In this document: piece after piece, positions 32,931 through 42,025 of the stretch
Numbering within the stretch: position 1 is the stretch's first letter
Layout: the number at the start of each line of letters is the position of its first letter
Assembly: GCA_024343425.1 (NCBI GenBank)
Contig: BRLC01000017.1
Location: 124,001-188,000 of the forward strand
Reading direction: 5' to 3'
DNA: 64,000 nt
Source: Rhizobiaceae bacterium MnEN-MB40S
GTDB taxonomy: Bacteria; Pseudomonadota; Alphaproteobacteria; Rhizobiales; Rhizobiaceae
Program-made: the position numbers and the translations under genes
Notes under the pieces: model-generated
Told to the model about the DNA's origin: nothing
Databases searched by the model: none
The model's input: the letters and a program-made list of their open reading frames with translations, nothing else

Positions 32931-35474
32931 GTGACACGCGATTCCATCAGCGCCAAACCGGTCTCTTCCGAAATTCTGCCTGCCGTCTTTACAGACTGGT
33001 TCCAGGCCAGAAAGTGGCGACCGCGCGCGCATCAGCTGGATTTGCTCGATCTCGCGGAAAAGGGACGGTCGGCCTTGCTTATTGCCCCTACGGGCGCCGG
33101 AAAGACGCTTGCCGGCTTCCTGCCGGCGCTGACGGATCTGACCCGTCGGGGCCGGGCGCGCCGACAGCCCGGTTCTGTGGCGGACCGTGGTGTCCACACG
33201 CTCTACATTTCGCCGCTGAAGGCGCTCGCCGTGGACATCGAGCGCAATCTTGCGACTCCGATCCGCGAAATGGACTTGCCGGTCAAAGTCGAGACCAGGA
33301 CCGGCGACACGCCGCAGTCCAAACGTCAGCGCCAGAAACTCAATCCGCCGGACATCCTTCTGACGACGCCGGAACAGCTTGCGTTGCTGATCGCCAATGG
33401 CGACGCCGAACGGTTCTTCAAGGGGCTGCGCTACATAGTCCTCGACGAGCTGCACTCGCTGGTGATTTCCAAGCGCGGGCACCTCTTGTCTCTGGGCATT
33501 GCGCGGCTGAGGGCGATGTGTCCGCAGCTGCAGACGATCGGCCTGTCGGCGACGGTCGCCGACCCGGAAGCCTTGCAGGCGTGGCTGATGCCGCAGCAGA
33601 AGGACAAGGCGCCGCTGCTTTCCGAGCGGATCGTCGTGGAAGGCGGCGCGAAGCCCGAAATCACCATTCTCGACAGCCGCGACCGGGTGCCCTGGTCTGG
33701 CCATTCGGCGCGCTACGCCATGCCGGAGGTCTACGAGGCGATCTGCCGTCACGCCACCACGCTGTTGTTCGTCAATACGCGCAGCCAGGCCGAGTTGCTG
33801 TTCCAGGAACTCTGGCGCATCAACGAGGAAAACCTGCCGATTGCGCTGCATCACGGATCGCTCGATGCGAGCCAGAGGCGGCGCGTGGAAGCGGCGATGG
33901 CCGACAACAGGCTGCGCGCCGTGGTCGCAACCTCGACGCTCGATCTCGGCATCGACTGGGGCGACGTCGATCTCGTGGTCCATGTCGGCGCGCCCAAGGG
34001 CGCGAGCCGGCTCGCCCAGCGCATCGGCCGGTCGAACCACCGCATGGACGAGCCGAGCCGCGCCCTGCTCGTGCCGGCGAACCGTTTCGAAGTGATGGAG
34101 TGCCAGGCTGCGCTCGACGCCAACTATCTCGGCGCCCAGGATACGCCGCCGATTGGCGAGGGAACGCTGGACGTGCTTGCCCAACATGTGCTCGGCATGG
34201 CCTGCGCCGCCCCATTCGACGCGGACGATCTCTATCGGGAGATCGTCTCGGCCTACCCGTATTTCGCGCTCCCGCGCTCCCAATTCGATCGTGTGGTCGA
34301 ATTTGTCGCCACCGGCGGATACGCGTTGAAGACCTATGAGCGCTACGCCCGAATCCGCAAACGCGCCGACGGGCTGTGGCGTGTGAGCAATCCGCAGATC
34401 GCCCAGCAATACCGTCTGAATATCGGGACAATCATCGAGGCGGCGGAGCTGACAGTAAGGCTGACGCGGCAGCGCGGCTGCGGCGCCAATGTGCGCGGCG
34501 GGCCGGTGCTTGGCAAGATCGAGGAATATTTCGTCGAAATGCTCGCGCCCGGCGACACCTTTCTCTTCGCCGGCAAGGTCCTGCGCTTCGAGGGAATCCG
34601 TGAGAACGAATGCATCGTTTCGAAGGGCGGCGAAGGCAATCCGAAGATACCCGCTTACGCGGGCGGCAAGTTTCCTCTTTCAACCTATCTCGCCGAGCAG
34701 GTTCGCGGCATGCTGGCAAGCCCCGAACGGTGGAACGAACTGCCGCCGCAGGTGCGCGACTGGCTGAAAATCCAGAAGGAGAAATCCGTTATCCCGTCGC
34801 GGGAACAGCTTCTGATCGAAACGTTTCCGCATGAAAACCGCTTCTACATGGTCACCTACCCGTTCGAAGGGCGTCTGGCCCACCAGACGCTGGGCATGCT
34901 TCTGACGAGGCGCCTGGAACGCGCCCGCGCGCGCCCGCTCGGTTTTGTCGCGACTGACTATTCGATGGCGATCTGGGGCCTGCGCGACATGGGGCAGATG
35001 TTCGAGAGCGGCGAACTCTCGATGGAGAACCTGTTCGACGAAGACATGCTCGGAGACGATCTTGAAGCATGGCTCGCCGAATCCTGGATGCTCAAGCGAA
35101 CCTTCCGAAACTGCGCGGTGATTGCCGGATTGATTGAGCGCCGACATCCGGGAAAGGAAAAGACCGGCCGCCAGGTCACGGTGTCCGCAGATCTCATTTA
35201 CGATGTACTGCGCAGTCATGAACCAGATCATATTCTGCTGCAGGCGACACGGGCGGACGCCGCCGCGGGCCTGCTCGATATCCGCCGGCTCGCCGATATG
35301 CTGTTGCGCATCAAGGGCCGAATCATGTTGAAAAGGCTTCAGCAGATTTCGCCGCTCGCGGTTCCGGTGATGCTGGAAATAGGCCGCGAGCCGGTGGTGG
35401 GAGAAGCCCATGACGACATACTTGCGCAAGCCGCGGACGAAATCATCGCGGAAGCCATGGGCGGCGCTGAATGA
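32931..35474 (+). CDS. Lhr-like ligase-associated DEXH helicase
   Basis: 847 residues from a GTG at 32931; the open frame extends to a TTG at 32889. A superfamily 2 helicase: Walker A APTGAGKT at 52-59, DEXH box as DELH at 172-175, motif III GLSATV near 205, motif VI-like QRIGRSNHR near 365, followed by the winged-helix and DUF/WH regions typical of Lhr. In bacteria this smaller Lhr form accompanies an ATP-dependent ligase, an exonuclease and PdeM in a DNA-damage set. pdeM follows here after 18 bases; the ligase and exonuclease are not in the window. Confidence 0.93.
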   Translation: MTRDSISAKPVSSEILPAVFTDWFQARKWRPRAHQLDLLDLAEKGRSALLIAPTGAGKTLAGFLPALTDLTRRGRARRQPGSVADRGVHTLYISPLKALAVDIERNLATPIREMDLPVKVETRTGDTPQSKRQRQKLNPPDILLTTPEQLALLIANGDAERFFKGLRYIVLDELHSLVISKRGHLLSLGIARLRAMCPQLQTIGLSATVADPEALQAWLMPQQKDKAPLLSERIVVEGGAKPEITILDSRDRVPWSGHSARYAMPEVYEAICRHATTLLFVNTRSQAELLFQELWRINEENLPIALHHGSLDASQRRRVEAAMADNRLRAVVATSTLDLGIDWGDVDLVVHVGAPKGASRLAQRIGRSNHRMDEPSRALLVPANRFEVMECQAALDANYLGAQDTPPIGEGTLDVLAQHVLGMACAAPFDADDLYREIVSAYPYFALPRSQFDRVVEFVATGGYALKTYERYARIRKRADGLWRVSNPQIAQQYRLNIGTIIEAAELTVRLTRQRGCGANVRGGPVLGKIEEYFVEMLAPGDTFLFAGKVLRFEGIRENECIVSKGGEGNPKIPAYAGGKFPLSTYLAEQVRGMLASPERWNELPPQVRDWLKIQKEKSVIPSREQLLIETFPHENRFYMVTYPFEGRLAHQTLGMLLTRRLERARARPLGFVATDYSMAIWGLRDMGQMFESGELSMENLFDEDMLGDDLEAWLAESWMLKRTFRNCAVIAGLIERRHPGKEKTGRQVTVSADLIYDVLRSHEPDHILLQATRADAAAGLLDIRRLADMLLRIKGRIMLKRLQQISPLAVPVMLEIGREPVVGEAHDDILAQAADEIIAEAMGGAE

Positions 35475-35492
35475 TGGAGGCGTCTCCGGAGC

Positions 35493-36224
35493 ATGAACCG
35501 GGTTACAATGGCGGTCGAGGCAAACCTGAGCGAGACCGTTCGCATGACGCAGATTGTGATATCGGGAACAACAGCCGTTTGCGACCCGCAGGGCGCATTG
35601 TGGCTGCCTGACAGCGGCGTGCTCGTCGTCTCCGACTTGCATCTGGAAAAATCGGCGGCGTTTGCGCGACGGGGCATGCTGCTTCCGCCTTACGACACAG
35701 CGCTGACCCTGAAACTGCTTGCCTCGGTTATCGGTCGATACCGACCTGGCTGCGTGATCAGCCTGGGAGACAGTTTTCATGACAAGGAAGGGGCGGCCAA
35801 CCTCAACGACGGCGATGCCGAGCAGCTCAAAGACATGATGAAGGGGCTCGACTGGTACTGGATTGCAGGCAATCACGATCCGGACCGGCCTTCAGGGCTT
35901 CCGGGCGATTGCGCGGAAGAGCTCTATTGCGACGGTCTCGTTTTCCGCCACGAGCCGGCTGCGGATCGCGCCGACGCCATTGGCGAGATTGCCGGGCATC
36001 TGCATCCGGCGGCGCGTGTTGTGCGGCAGGGCAAGGGGGTTCGGCGGGCCTGTTTCGCCGGTGACGGCGAGCGTCTTGTCATGCCGGCCTTCGGCGTTAT
36101 GACCGGCGGCCTCAGTCTCAAGCATCCCGCTTTAAATCAGCTCTTCGATCAGCAACTTCTTACGGCGCATCTGCTCGGTCGTGACCGTGTCTATTCCGTG
36201 CCTTTTTCCAGACTGGTCGCCTGA
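35493..36224 (+). CDS. pdeM: Ligase-associated DNA damage response endonuclease PdeM
   Basis: 243 residues; CCGGAG precedes the ATG at 35493. An in-frame ATG at 35544 is an alternative giving 226 residues. Calcineurin-like metallophosphoesterase with all motifs: SDLHLEKS, SLGDSFHD, AGNHDPD, FRHEP and AGHLHP. PdeM is the nuclease/phosphoesterase of the Lhr-Lig-Exo-PdeM repair set. It lies in an operon with the helicase and is convergent, with only four bases between stops, with the TIGR02186 gene. Confidence 0.92.
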   Translation: MNRVTMAVEANLSETVRMTQIVISGTTAVCDPQGALWLPDSGVLVVSDLHLEKSAAFARRGMLLPPYDTALTLKLLASVIGRYRPGCVISLGDSFHDKEGAANLNDGDAEQLKDMMKGLDWYWIAGNHDPDRPSGLPGDCAEELYCDGLVFRHEPAADRADAIGEIAGHLHPAARVVRQGKGVRRACFAGDGERLVMPAFGVMTGGLSLKHPALNQLFDQQLLTAHLLGRDRVYSVPFSRLVA

Positions 36225-36228
36225 AGCT

Positions 36229-37017
36229 TCAGTCCTTGCGGAAGAGAACGCTGCCCAGCCATCCGGTGATCATGGCGAGAAGCACGGCGAACAGGCCGTA
36301 GATCAGGCTATGTTGGTGTGCATATTCGAATATGAACTGCTCGACGCCGGTCTTGACGACGCTGAGCGGCAGTTCACGCTCCATGACGAATTTGCCGCCT
36401 TGAAACAGGAAGGCCCTCAGCTTGTGCTCGCCGACGGGCACATTGGCCGGGAGCCGCAGCGTCGCCCGAAACAGGCTTGAGCTGACATATTCAACGCCGA
36501 TCGGATCGCGTTGGTAAAGACCATCGGCGGTGCGGAGCCGCAACAGGGCGTTTCTGAATTCCGGGGTGGCGCTGCCGTCTCCGATCGCGCCGGTGGGCGT
36601 GAGACGGATATTCTGAACGCCTATGCCGAGATCGCTCAATTCGATAGAGTCTGCGATCAGTTCGACAGGCAGAGTGCTGGACAGCGAATAGGACACGGGC
36701 GCCGGCTCGAACCGCATCGAACTGCGATTGATCCAGATACCAAAGACGCGCGCCTTCTTGCGGACGACGGATTCCAGCGACGGTCCCTCGAGCGTCACGA
36801 CGACATCGTAGAAGTCTGCGCGCAGCAATTCCGGGTCCGCGCCGTCGATCGCGCCAAACACAGTGAGATCTTCTCCGGCGAAATCCGATGTGATTGGAAT
36901 GACGTTGGTTGAGATGCCGATATCGAGACGCGGCGTCCGCGACTGGGCTGACGCCGGCGAAGCCAGCAAGCCCGCGGCAATCACCGCCGCGGCGACAATG
37001 GTCAACAGCGCCTTCAC
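36229..37017 (-). CDS. TIGR02186 family membrane-anchored periplasmic protein
   Basis: 262 residues from a GTG at 37017 overlapping the stop of the upstream TauE gene (GTGA). It has a signal peptide (about 1-24, ending ASPASAQ), a beta-rich periplasmic domain of about 190 residues, and a C-terminal transmembrane segment (about 237-257) followed by RKD. The pattern matches the TIGR02186 family, which in alphaproteobacteria is nearly always paired with a TauE/SafE exporter, as here. It is likely an accessory subunit, but its biochemistry is unknown. Confidence 0.85.
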   Translation of the reverse strand: MKALLTIVAAAVIAAGLLASPASAQSRTPRLDIGISTNVIPITSDFAGEDLTVFGAIDGADPELLRADFYDVVVTLEGPSLESVVRKKARVFGIWINRSSMRFEPAPVSYSLSSTLPVELIADSIELSDLGIGVQNIRLTPTGAIGDGSATPEFRNALLRLRTADGLYQRDPIGVEYVSSSLFRATLRLPANVPVGEHKLRAFLFQGGKFVMERELPLSVVKTGVEQFIFEYAHQHSLIYGLFAVLLAMITGWLGSVLFRKD

Positions 37018-37943
37018 TGGAAACCCACCATGGTCGCGGCCACGGAGTAGAGTTCTTGTGGAGTAGCAACCAGATCGTAGCCCAGCCGAACGCCGGTGCC
37101 GAGCACCAGAAGCGCCAGGCCGGCGCGCAGTTGTTCGCCGCGCAGCTTGCGGCCTGCTCTTACGCCGTATTGCGCGCCGATAACGCCTGCGATCATCAAA
37201 AGACCGGCCAGAAAAACGTCGACTGACTGGTTGGTCGTCGCCTGTATGACGGTGGTGAAGGCGGTCACGAAAATGATCTGAAACAGGGACGTGCCGATAA
37301 CCACATTGGTCGGAATACGCAGAAGATAGATCATGGCCGGAACCATGATGAAGCCGCCGCCGACGCCCATGACCGATGTCAGAATGCCGATCGCGAACCC
37401 GAGCGCGACGACAGGTATCGCGCTGAGATAGATCTTCGATTTCTTGAACCGCATTTTCAGGGGCAGGCGATGAACCCAGTTGTGTTGGCCCGGTCTTCGC
37501 AGCGAAACGGGCTGGTTGGCCCGCGCTCTCAGAAGCGATCTGATGCTCTCCCAAAGCATCAATCCGCCGATTGTGCTGAGGAAGGTCACATACATCAACG
37601 AGATAATGAGATCGAGCTGACCGATGGTTCGCAGGAAACTGAAGACAAAGACGCCTACGGCGGCGCCTGCAATACCCCCGACGAGCAGAACAAGACCCAG
37701 CTTCACGTCGAGTGTGCCGCGGCGGAAATGCGAGAGCGCGCCGGAGAAGGAAGACGCCACGACCTGGTTTGCGCCTGTCGCCACAGCGACGGCCGGCGGG
37801 ATGTTGTAGAATATCAGCAACGGCGTGATCAGGAAGCCGCCGCCCACGCCGAAAATGCCTGAAAGGAACCCGACCGCAGCGCCCATTCCCAAAATGACGA
37901 AGGCATTTACGGAAATCTCCGCTATGGGAAGATAGATTGTCAT
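37014..37943 (-). CDS. TauE/SafE family sulfite/organosulfonate exporter
   Basis: 309 residues with about eight hydrophobic segments. The two-fold repeat signature is present: LSGIFGVGGGFLITPLL near 30 and TSVMGVGGGFIMVPAM near 190. The family exports sulfite, sulfoacetate or related anions. The pairing with TIGR02186 (four-base overlap) is conserved in alphaproteobacteria. The substrate is uncertain; no sulfur metabolism genes lie beside it. Confidence 0.9.
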   Translation of the reverse strand: MTIYLPIAEISVNAFVILGMGAAVGFLSGIFGVGGGFLITPLLIFYNIPPAVAVATGANQVVASSFSGALSHFRRGTLDVKLGLVLLVGGIAGAAVGVFVFSFLRTIGQLDLIISLMYVTFLSTIGGLMLWESIRSLLRARANQPVSLRRPGQHNWVHRLPLKMRFKKSKIYLSAIPVVALGFAIGILTSVMGVGGGFIMVPAMIYLLRIPTNVVIGTSLFQIIFVTAFTTVIQATTNQSVDVFLAGLLMIAGVIGAQYGVRAGRKLRGEQLRAGLALLVLGTGVRLGYDLVATPQELYSVAATMVGFQ

Positions 37944-38114
37944 AAACGGACGGCTACGGTTTCACGGAATGGACAGGCGCGGCGAGACGCAGACCTGTCA
38001 TGCTCCTTTACCAATCGTGAGTCAATTCCGCACAACCGGCGCGGAAATCATAAGTTTTTGAAGCCGGCGCCGGGTTCGCCCCGGAATGCGTTCGGTATCC
38101 CGGCGTTCCTGTTT

Positions 38115-41100
38115 CTAGCCGTTGCGAGCAAGCAACTCCTTGACCAACTGCTCGGTGACTTCGCCTGTCGGCTCCATGCCGATCGAACTCTGGAAATCCC
38201 TGATCGCCATGATCGTCCGGTCGCCCATAATGCCGTCGACGCCGCCGGTGTCAAAGCCGTTCTTCGTCAGGATCGCCTGGATGTTCTGCACCGCCTTTTT
38301 CATATCAATGGAAGCGGTAGTTGTTTCGTCGCCCTTCCATTCGTCGGGAATGGTTGTTGCGTTTGTGGCGTCGTCCAGCGGCGCGGGCTCCCAGTCTTCG
38401 ACGCGTTTGCGGGCTTCCTCAAGCTGTTCGGGGCGCAAAGCGTTCGCCACCTCGTCGCGCTTGCGCGCGGCGTCCTTGTCGCCGGACTGGGCGACAATGG
38501 CGAACCATTTGTAGGATTCGATCAGGTCCTGGGGAACGCCATTTCCACGGGCGTGGAGAATGGCGAGATTGTACTGGCTGTCTCTGACGCCGAATTCAGC
38601 GGCTCTCTTGAACCAGGTGGCCGAAGAATCGTAGTCGGATACGCCCTCGTGTTTCATGGCGAACAGGACGGCGAGATTATGCATCGCGCTCGCATTGCCC
38701 TGCTCGGCCGCCATCTGGTACCAGGTCTGGGCTTTCTTCAGGTCACGTTCGACCCCGTTGCCCTTTTCATAGAAATTGGCGAGTCTGTATTGCGCCGGAG
38801 CAAATCCGAGATCTGCAGAGAGTTGATACCACTTGGCTGCCTCAGCATGATCGACGTCAACGCCGCGTCCATCGGTATAGCGCGCGCCGATCTCGAAAAG
38901 GGCGAGGCTGTCGCCATCGGCCGCAGCCTTGCGCAGAGCCAGGGGACCAACCTCTTCCGGCGGCGTCTCGATCACCGGCGCGTCTGCTTGCGTGGCGGTG
39001 CTGACCGTCATCGCGTCGACGCCGGCTGCAGCCTGGGCCTCGACGGCGCCTTCCGGCGGATAGGAATAGAATCCGCCGACGGGCTGTACGCTGTTGTCGC
39101 GCGACATCTGCCATTCGCCGTTGTTTTGACCGGAGGTAATACCGGATTGCGGCGTCATTTCGGGCTTGGTCGGGGATGTCGACGATCCGGGTAAAGTTGG
39201 CGCGGAATCCGTCGCCATTTCTTCCGTCACCGGCTCGGCGCTGCTGAAATCCTGGGTCAGCCCTGCGCCTTGATCATTCTTTTCGGCCAGTTCGGTTTCG
39301 GTGGTCACAGGTTTCGAAATTTGCGTCTCGGGTTCGATTGACGCAGTCTCAATCGGAGACGGTCCTGCGAAGAAATCCATGAGAAGCGGATAAGTCGCCA
39401 CCGCCAGCAAAATGGCGCCTGCGGCGAGGAAGAAGGGGCGCTTGCTGCGTTTGCCGGCGCCTTTCGCCGCGCGCTGCTTGCGTTTGTCGGAAACGTCCTC
39501 CGCCGGAACAGCCGCGTCTCCGGCCAGCATGGTGTCGCTTGCTGCAGCCCGGGCGGCCCGGCGCGCTGCGGCGATGAAATCGGCTTTGCCGGGTTTGTCT
39601 TCGCCCGCATCGCTGTCGGGATGCGCATGCCGCCCCTGTTTCTGGCCATGTTTCTGGGCCTCACGCACCTTCGCCATGATGCTTTCGATGTCAGGGGCGC
39701 CTGAACCAGGCTCCAGCGGGGTGTCGTCCTCATCCTCGTCCATATGATCAGCCGGGTCGATGGAGGGGGTGTCGTATGACCCCTCATCGTAGCGATCATC
39801 CGGCAAAACGATCGCGTCGTGATTTGTCTCGACGTCCGGCTGGCTGGATTCTTTGCGCGGCAATTCTGCATCCGATACGAGATCAGCCGGTGCATCCGCT
39901 GGATAGTCACTCGCATTCAGGACAGCGTGAGCTGTTTCGACGGGAGCGCCGTACTCCATTGCTTCAAGACGGTCGGCAATCTTGACAAGCGTGTCATGCA
40001 CGGCGTCGAATGTGCGCGTATTCTTTTCTTCGCTACGGCGGCTCAGTTCTTCCAGCGACCGCAGGTCCGACACGAGGTTCTCGACCATCGAGATATCGGA
40101 CGCCGTGGCGCCGGACTCGCGCCAGGAATCGATCGCGGCCTCGGCGGCTCTCCGTGCGGCCTCTAACATCATGTTCTGATGATCAGCCTGGCTTTCGCCC
40201 AGACGTTCTTCGATCGCGGCAAGCCGCGGCGCGAGATCGTCCGACTCCGCCGGCGCGTGGCCGGTTTCCGAAAGAAGGCGCGAAAAATTCGCTACCTGTT
40301 CCTCAAGGGCCCGCAGCGCTTCGCCATCGCCGCCCTGAGGCGCCGTGACCTCGTCCAGCCGGGCCGCGATGTTGGCGAGGCCCGTCTCGATGCGGGACAG
40401 GTCGACTGCTTGTCTTTCCTGCTCCTGATTTCCCATCAGACCAGCAAGGTCTTCCAGGCGACCTTGGAGCATGTCCTGGTTGCCGGCTGCGGCGGTCAGG
40501 TCGCTCGTCATCGTATCGATACGGCGCGACAGATCGTCCAGCTTGTCGGCCAGCGCGTCATTTACGCCGTTCAGATCGAGAGAGCCGACCTTGTGGGCAA
40601 GCAGTTCGAGATGTTCGTAAAGGCGTTCGTCGACGGCCGGCGCCGGCTGGGATTCAAGCATCCGGGACAGGTCGTCGAGCCGCTCCATCAAGGTCACGGT
40701 GTCTCGGTCGCCCGAGAGTTCATCGATCTTGCCCGACAGCGCGTCCAGCCGTTCGGTGACTTCATTGTAGGAATGCGTCTGGCTGATGGCGTCGAGTTGG
40801 TCGAGCAGCGTATCGAAGCGCCGCTCCAAACCCTCGATGAGGCGGCGGTCCGGCTCTCCGTCTCGGGTGGCGTTGGTTGCGACGATCGCGCGGCTGATTT
40901 CGTCAAGCCTGTCTTCCAAACCTGCGAAACGCTGGTTCAATTCTGGATCGTTCGAGCCGGTCTGGCGGCAGATCGCATCGATCGCCCCCACCAGCATCTT
41001 GATCTTGTCTTCAAGTGCATTCAGCGGCAGAGCTGATGGAAGCTGGCCGATCGACGACCTGATATCGTCGAGGCGGTGAGACAGCATCGACAACTCTTCC

Positions 41101-41690
41101 CGCAGCGCCGTCGCGTCCATGCCGGCGATGCGGTTTTCGAAACCGTCCCAGCGCTGCTCGAGGCGGCGCATGGAATCTTCTCCCGGCAGTTCACGCACCA
41201 TGCTGCGCAATTCGTTCAACTCGGCGTGCAGGCCTGCTGCGATGTCCCGGTCCTGCGTGTGCGATCCAAGGCCGCGGCTGATGCTTTCGGACAGATCCCT
41301 GCGCAAATCCTCGCGCAGGGCGACAAGAGCTTCGGCGATGTCGCGCGCGCCGGCGTCCGGTGTACCAGTGGCCGGTTGAAATCCGCGATCACGGTCGAAC
41401 GACGGCAGGCGGCTGTCTTGCTCCTCCCAGTAGTCGCGGGCGTTGACCGGCGCCTCCGGCTGCTGGAAGCGCTGCGGTTGATAGAACTCCGTGCTTCTCT
41501 CCGGCGAGCGAACCCGATCCTGTTGGCGTTCGGGACGCGGCGTCTGCGACGGATACTGGGGCGAGCGGCGATTGCGCGCGTTCAGGCCTTCGATCCTCGC
41601 CTCGAGATCGGCAATTGTCCGACTGAGGGAATCGAGCGGATCCCGTTCCTGGTAGTCGGTTCTGTTCCCGGAGGATCGTGACCTGTTCAT
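38115..41690 (-). CDS. podJ: PodJ-like polar localisation protein with Sel1 repeats and peptidoglycan-binding domain
   Basis: 1191 residues from the ATG at 41690 (the frame extends to 41762). Residues 1-100 are disordered and Arg-rich; about 100-640 are long coiled coils (LEDRLDEISRA, LERRFDTLLDQLDAIS and many similar). An acidic-disordered linker follows, one transmembrane segment at about 752-771, a Pro/Thr-rich periplasmic stretch, four Sel1/TPR repeats (about 913-1083, such as AKWYQLSADLGFAPAQYRLA), and a C-terminal peptidoglycan-binding domain (about 1130-1190, VDGIMGDRTIMAIRDFQ). This is the PodJ architecture: a polar scaffold organising cell-pole development. The gene is single and divergent from the fad operon. 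Confidence 0.85.
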   Translation of the reverse strand: MNRSRSSGNRTDYQERDPLDSLSRTIADLEARIEGLNARNRRSPQYPSQTPRPERQQDRVRSPERSTEFYQPQRFQQPEAPVNARDYWEEQDSRLPSFDRDRGFQPATGTPDAGARDIAEALVALREDLRRDLSESISRGLGSHTQDRDIAAGLHAELNELRSMVRELPGEDSMRRLEQRWDGFENRIAGMDATALREELSMLSHRLDDIRSSIGQLPSALPLNALEDKIKMLVGAIDAICRQTGSNDPELNQRFAGLEDRLDEISRAIVATNATRDGEPDRRLIEGLERRFDTLLDQLDAISQTHSYNEVTERLDALSGKIDELSGDRDTVTLMERLDDLSRMLESQPAPAVDERLYEHLELLAHKVGSLDLNGVNDALADKLDDLSRRIDTMTSDLTAAAGNQDMLQGRLEDLAGLMGNQEQERQAVDLSRIETGLANIAARLDEVTAPQGGDGEALRALEEQVANFSRLLSETGHAPAESDDLAPRLAAIEERLGESQADHQNMMLEAARRAAEAAIDSWRESGATASDISMVENLVSDLRSLEELSRRSEEKNTRTFDAVHDTLVKIADRLEAMEYGAPVETAHAVLNASDYPADAPADLVSDAELPRKESSQPDVETNHDAIVLPDDRYDEGSYDTPSIDPADHMDEDEDDTPLEPGSGAPDIESIMAKVREAQKHGQKQGRHAHPDSDAGEDKPGKADFIAAARRAARAAASDTMLAGDAAVPAEDVSDKRKQRAAKGAGKRSKRPFFLAAGAILLAVATYPLLMDFFAGPSPIETASIEPETQISKPVTTETELAEKNDQGAGLTQDFSSAEPVTEEMATDSAPTLPGSSTSPTKPEMTPQSGITSGQNNGEWQMSRDNSVQPVGGFYSYPPEGAVEAQAAAGVDAMTVSTATQADAPVIETPPEEVGPLALRKAAADGDSLALFEIGARYTDGRGVDVDHAEAAKWYQLSADLGFAPAQYRLANFYEKGNGVERDLKKAQTWYQMAAEQGNASAMHNLAVLFAMKHEGVSDYDSSATWFKRAAEFGVRDSQYNLAILHARGNGVPQDLIESYKWFAIVAQSGDKDAARKRDEVANALRPEQLEEARKRVEDWEPAPLDDATNATTIPDEWKGDETTTASIDMKKAVQNIQAILTKNGFDTGGVDGIMGDRTIMAIRDFQSSIGMEPTGEVTEQLVKELLARNG

Positions 41691-41861
41691 GTGATTGCCC
41701 GCATTGTTCCCATCGCCGAGCATCCTGACGCCAGGCCGAATAATACATTCGACTGTCGGCATATTCCGTCCGACGGATCCAGACCTGCAAGAAGCTGCGT
41801 CTGACGCCGGACATTCGGCAAATCAGCGCCCGATGTCTGAGAACACCTTTTCCAAACATGG

Positions 41862-41876
41862 TAAACAACCCGTTAA
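41862..41876. promoter_or_regulatory. CtrA-box-like sequence between podJ and fad operon
   Basis: TAAA, seven bases, then TTAA (followed by C) differs from the full CtrA site TTAA-N7-TTAA by one base. It lies 172 bases upstream of the podJ start and 150 upstream of the fad start. CtrA control of polarity genes is known in alphaproteobacteria; this site is only a sequence match. Confidence 0.3.
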
Positions 41877-41948
41877 CCTGCCTCGATTTTGTTTGGTCGC
41901 CGGGCGTTTCGGAGGCAAAATGCGTGAAAGCAATAGGTGACGAAAATT

Positions 41949-41983
41949 TTGACGTTTACGGAAACGTCAATTATTTGTATAGA
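41949..41983 (+). promoter_or_regulatory. Palindromic operator overlapping the fad operon promoter
   Basis: A perfect inverted repeat has 9-base arms TTGACGTTT (41949-41957) and AAACGTCAA (41962-41970) around ACGG. TTTACG at 41955-41960, within the palindrome, and TATAGA at 41978-41983 make a 17-base-spaced sigma-70 promoter, predicting initiation at about 41990. A repressor at the palindrome would block it. Similar TTTACG/ACGTAAA-type palindromes are known for FadP/LiuR-like regulators of fatty-acid and branched-chain catabolism, but no such regulator gene is in the window. The 335-base gap to podJ shows nothing else certain. Confidence 0.6.
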
Positions 41984-42025
41984 GCGGCCAACACGCAAAC
42001 CAGCAGGACATATGCGAGTATATCC

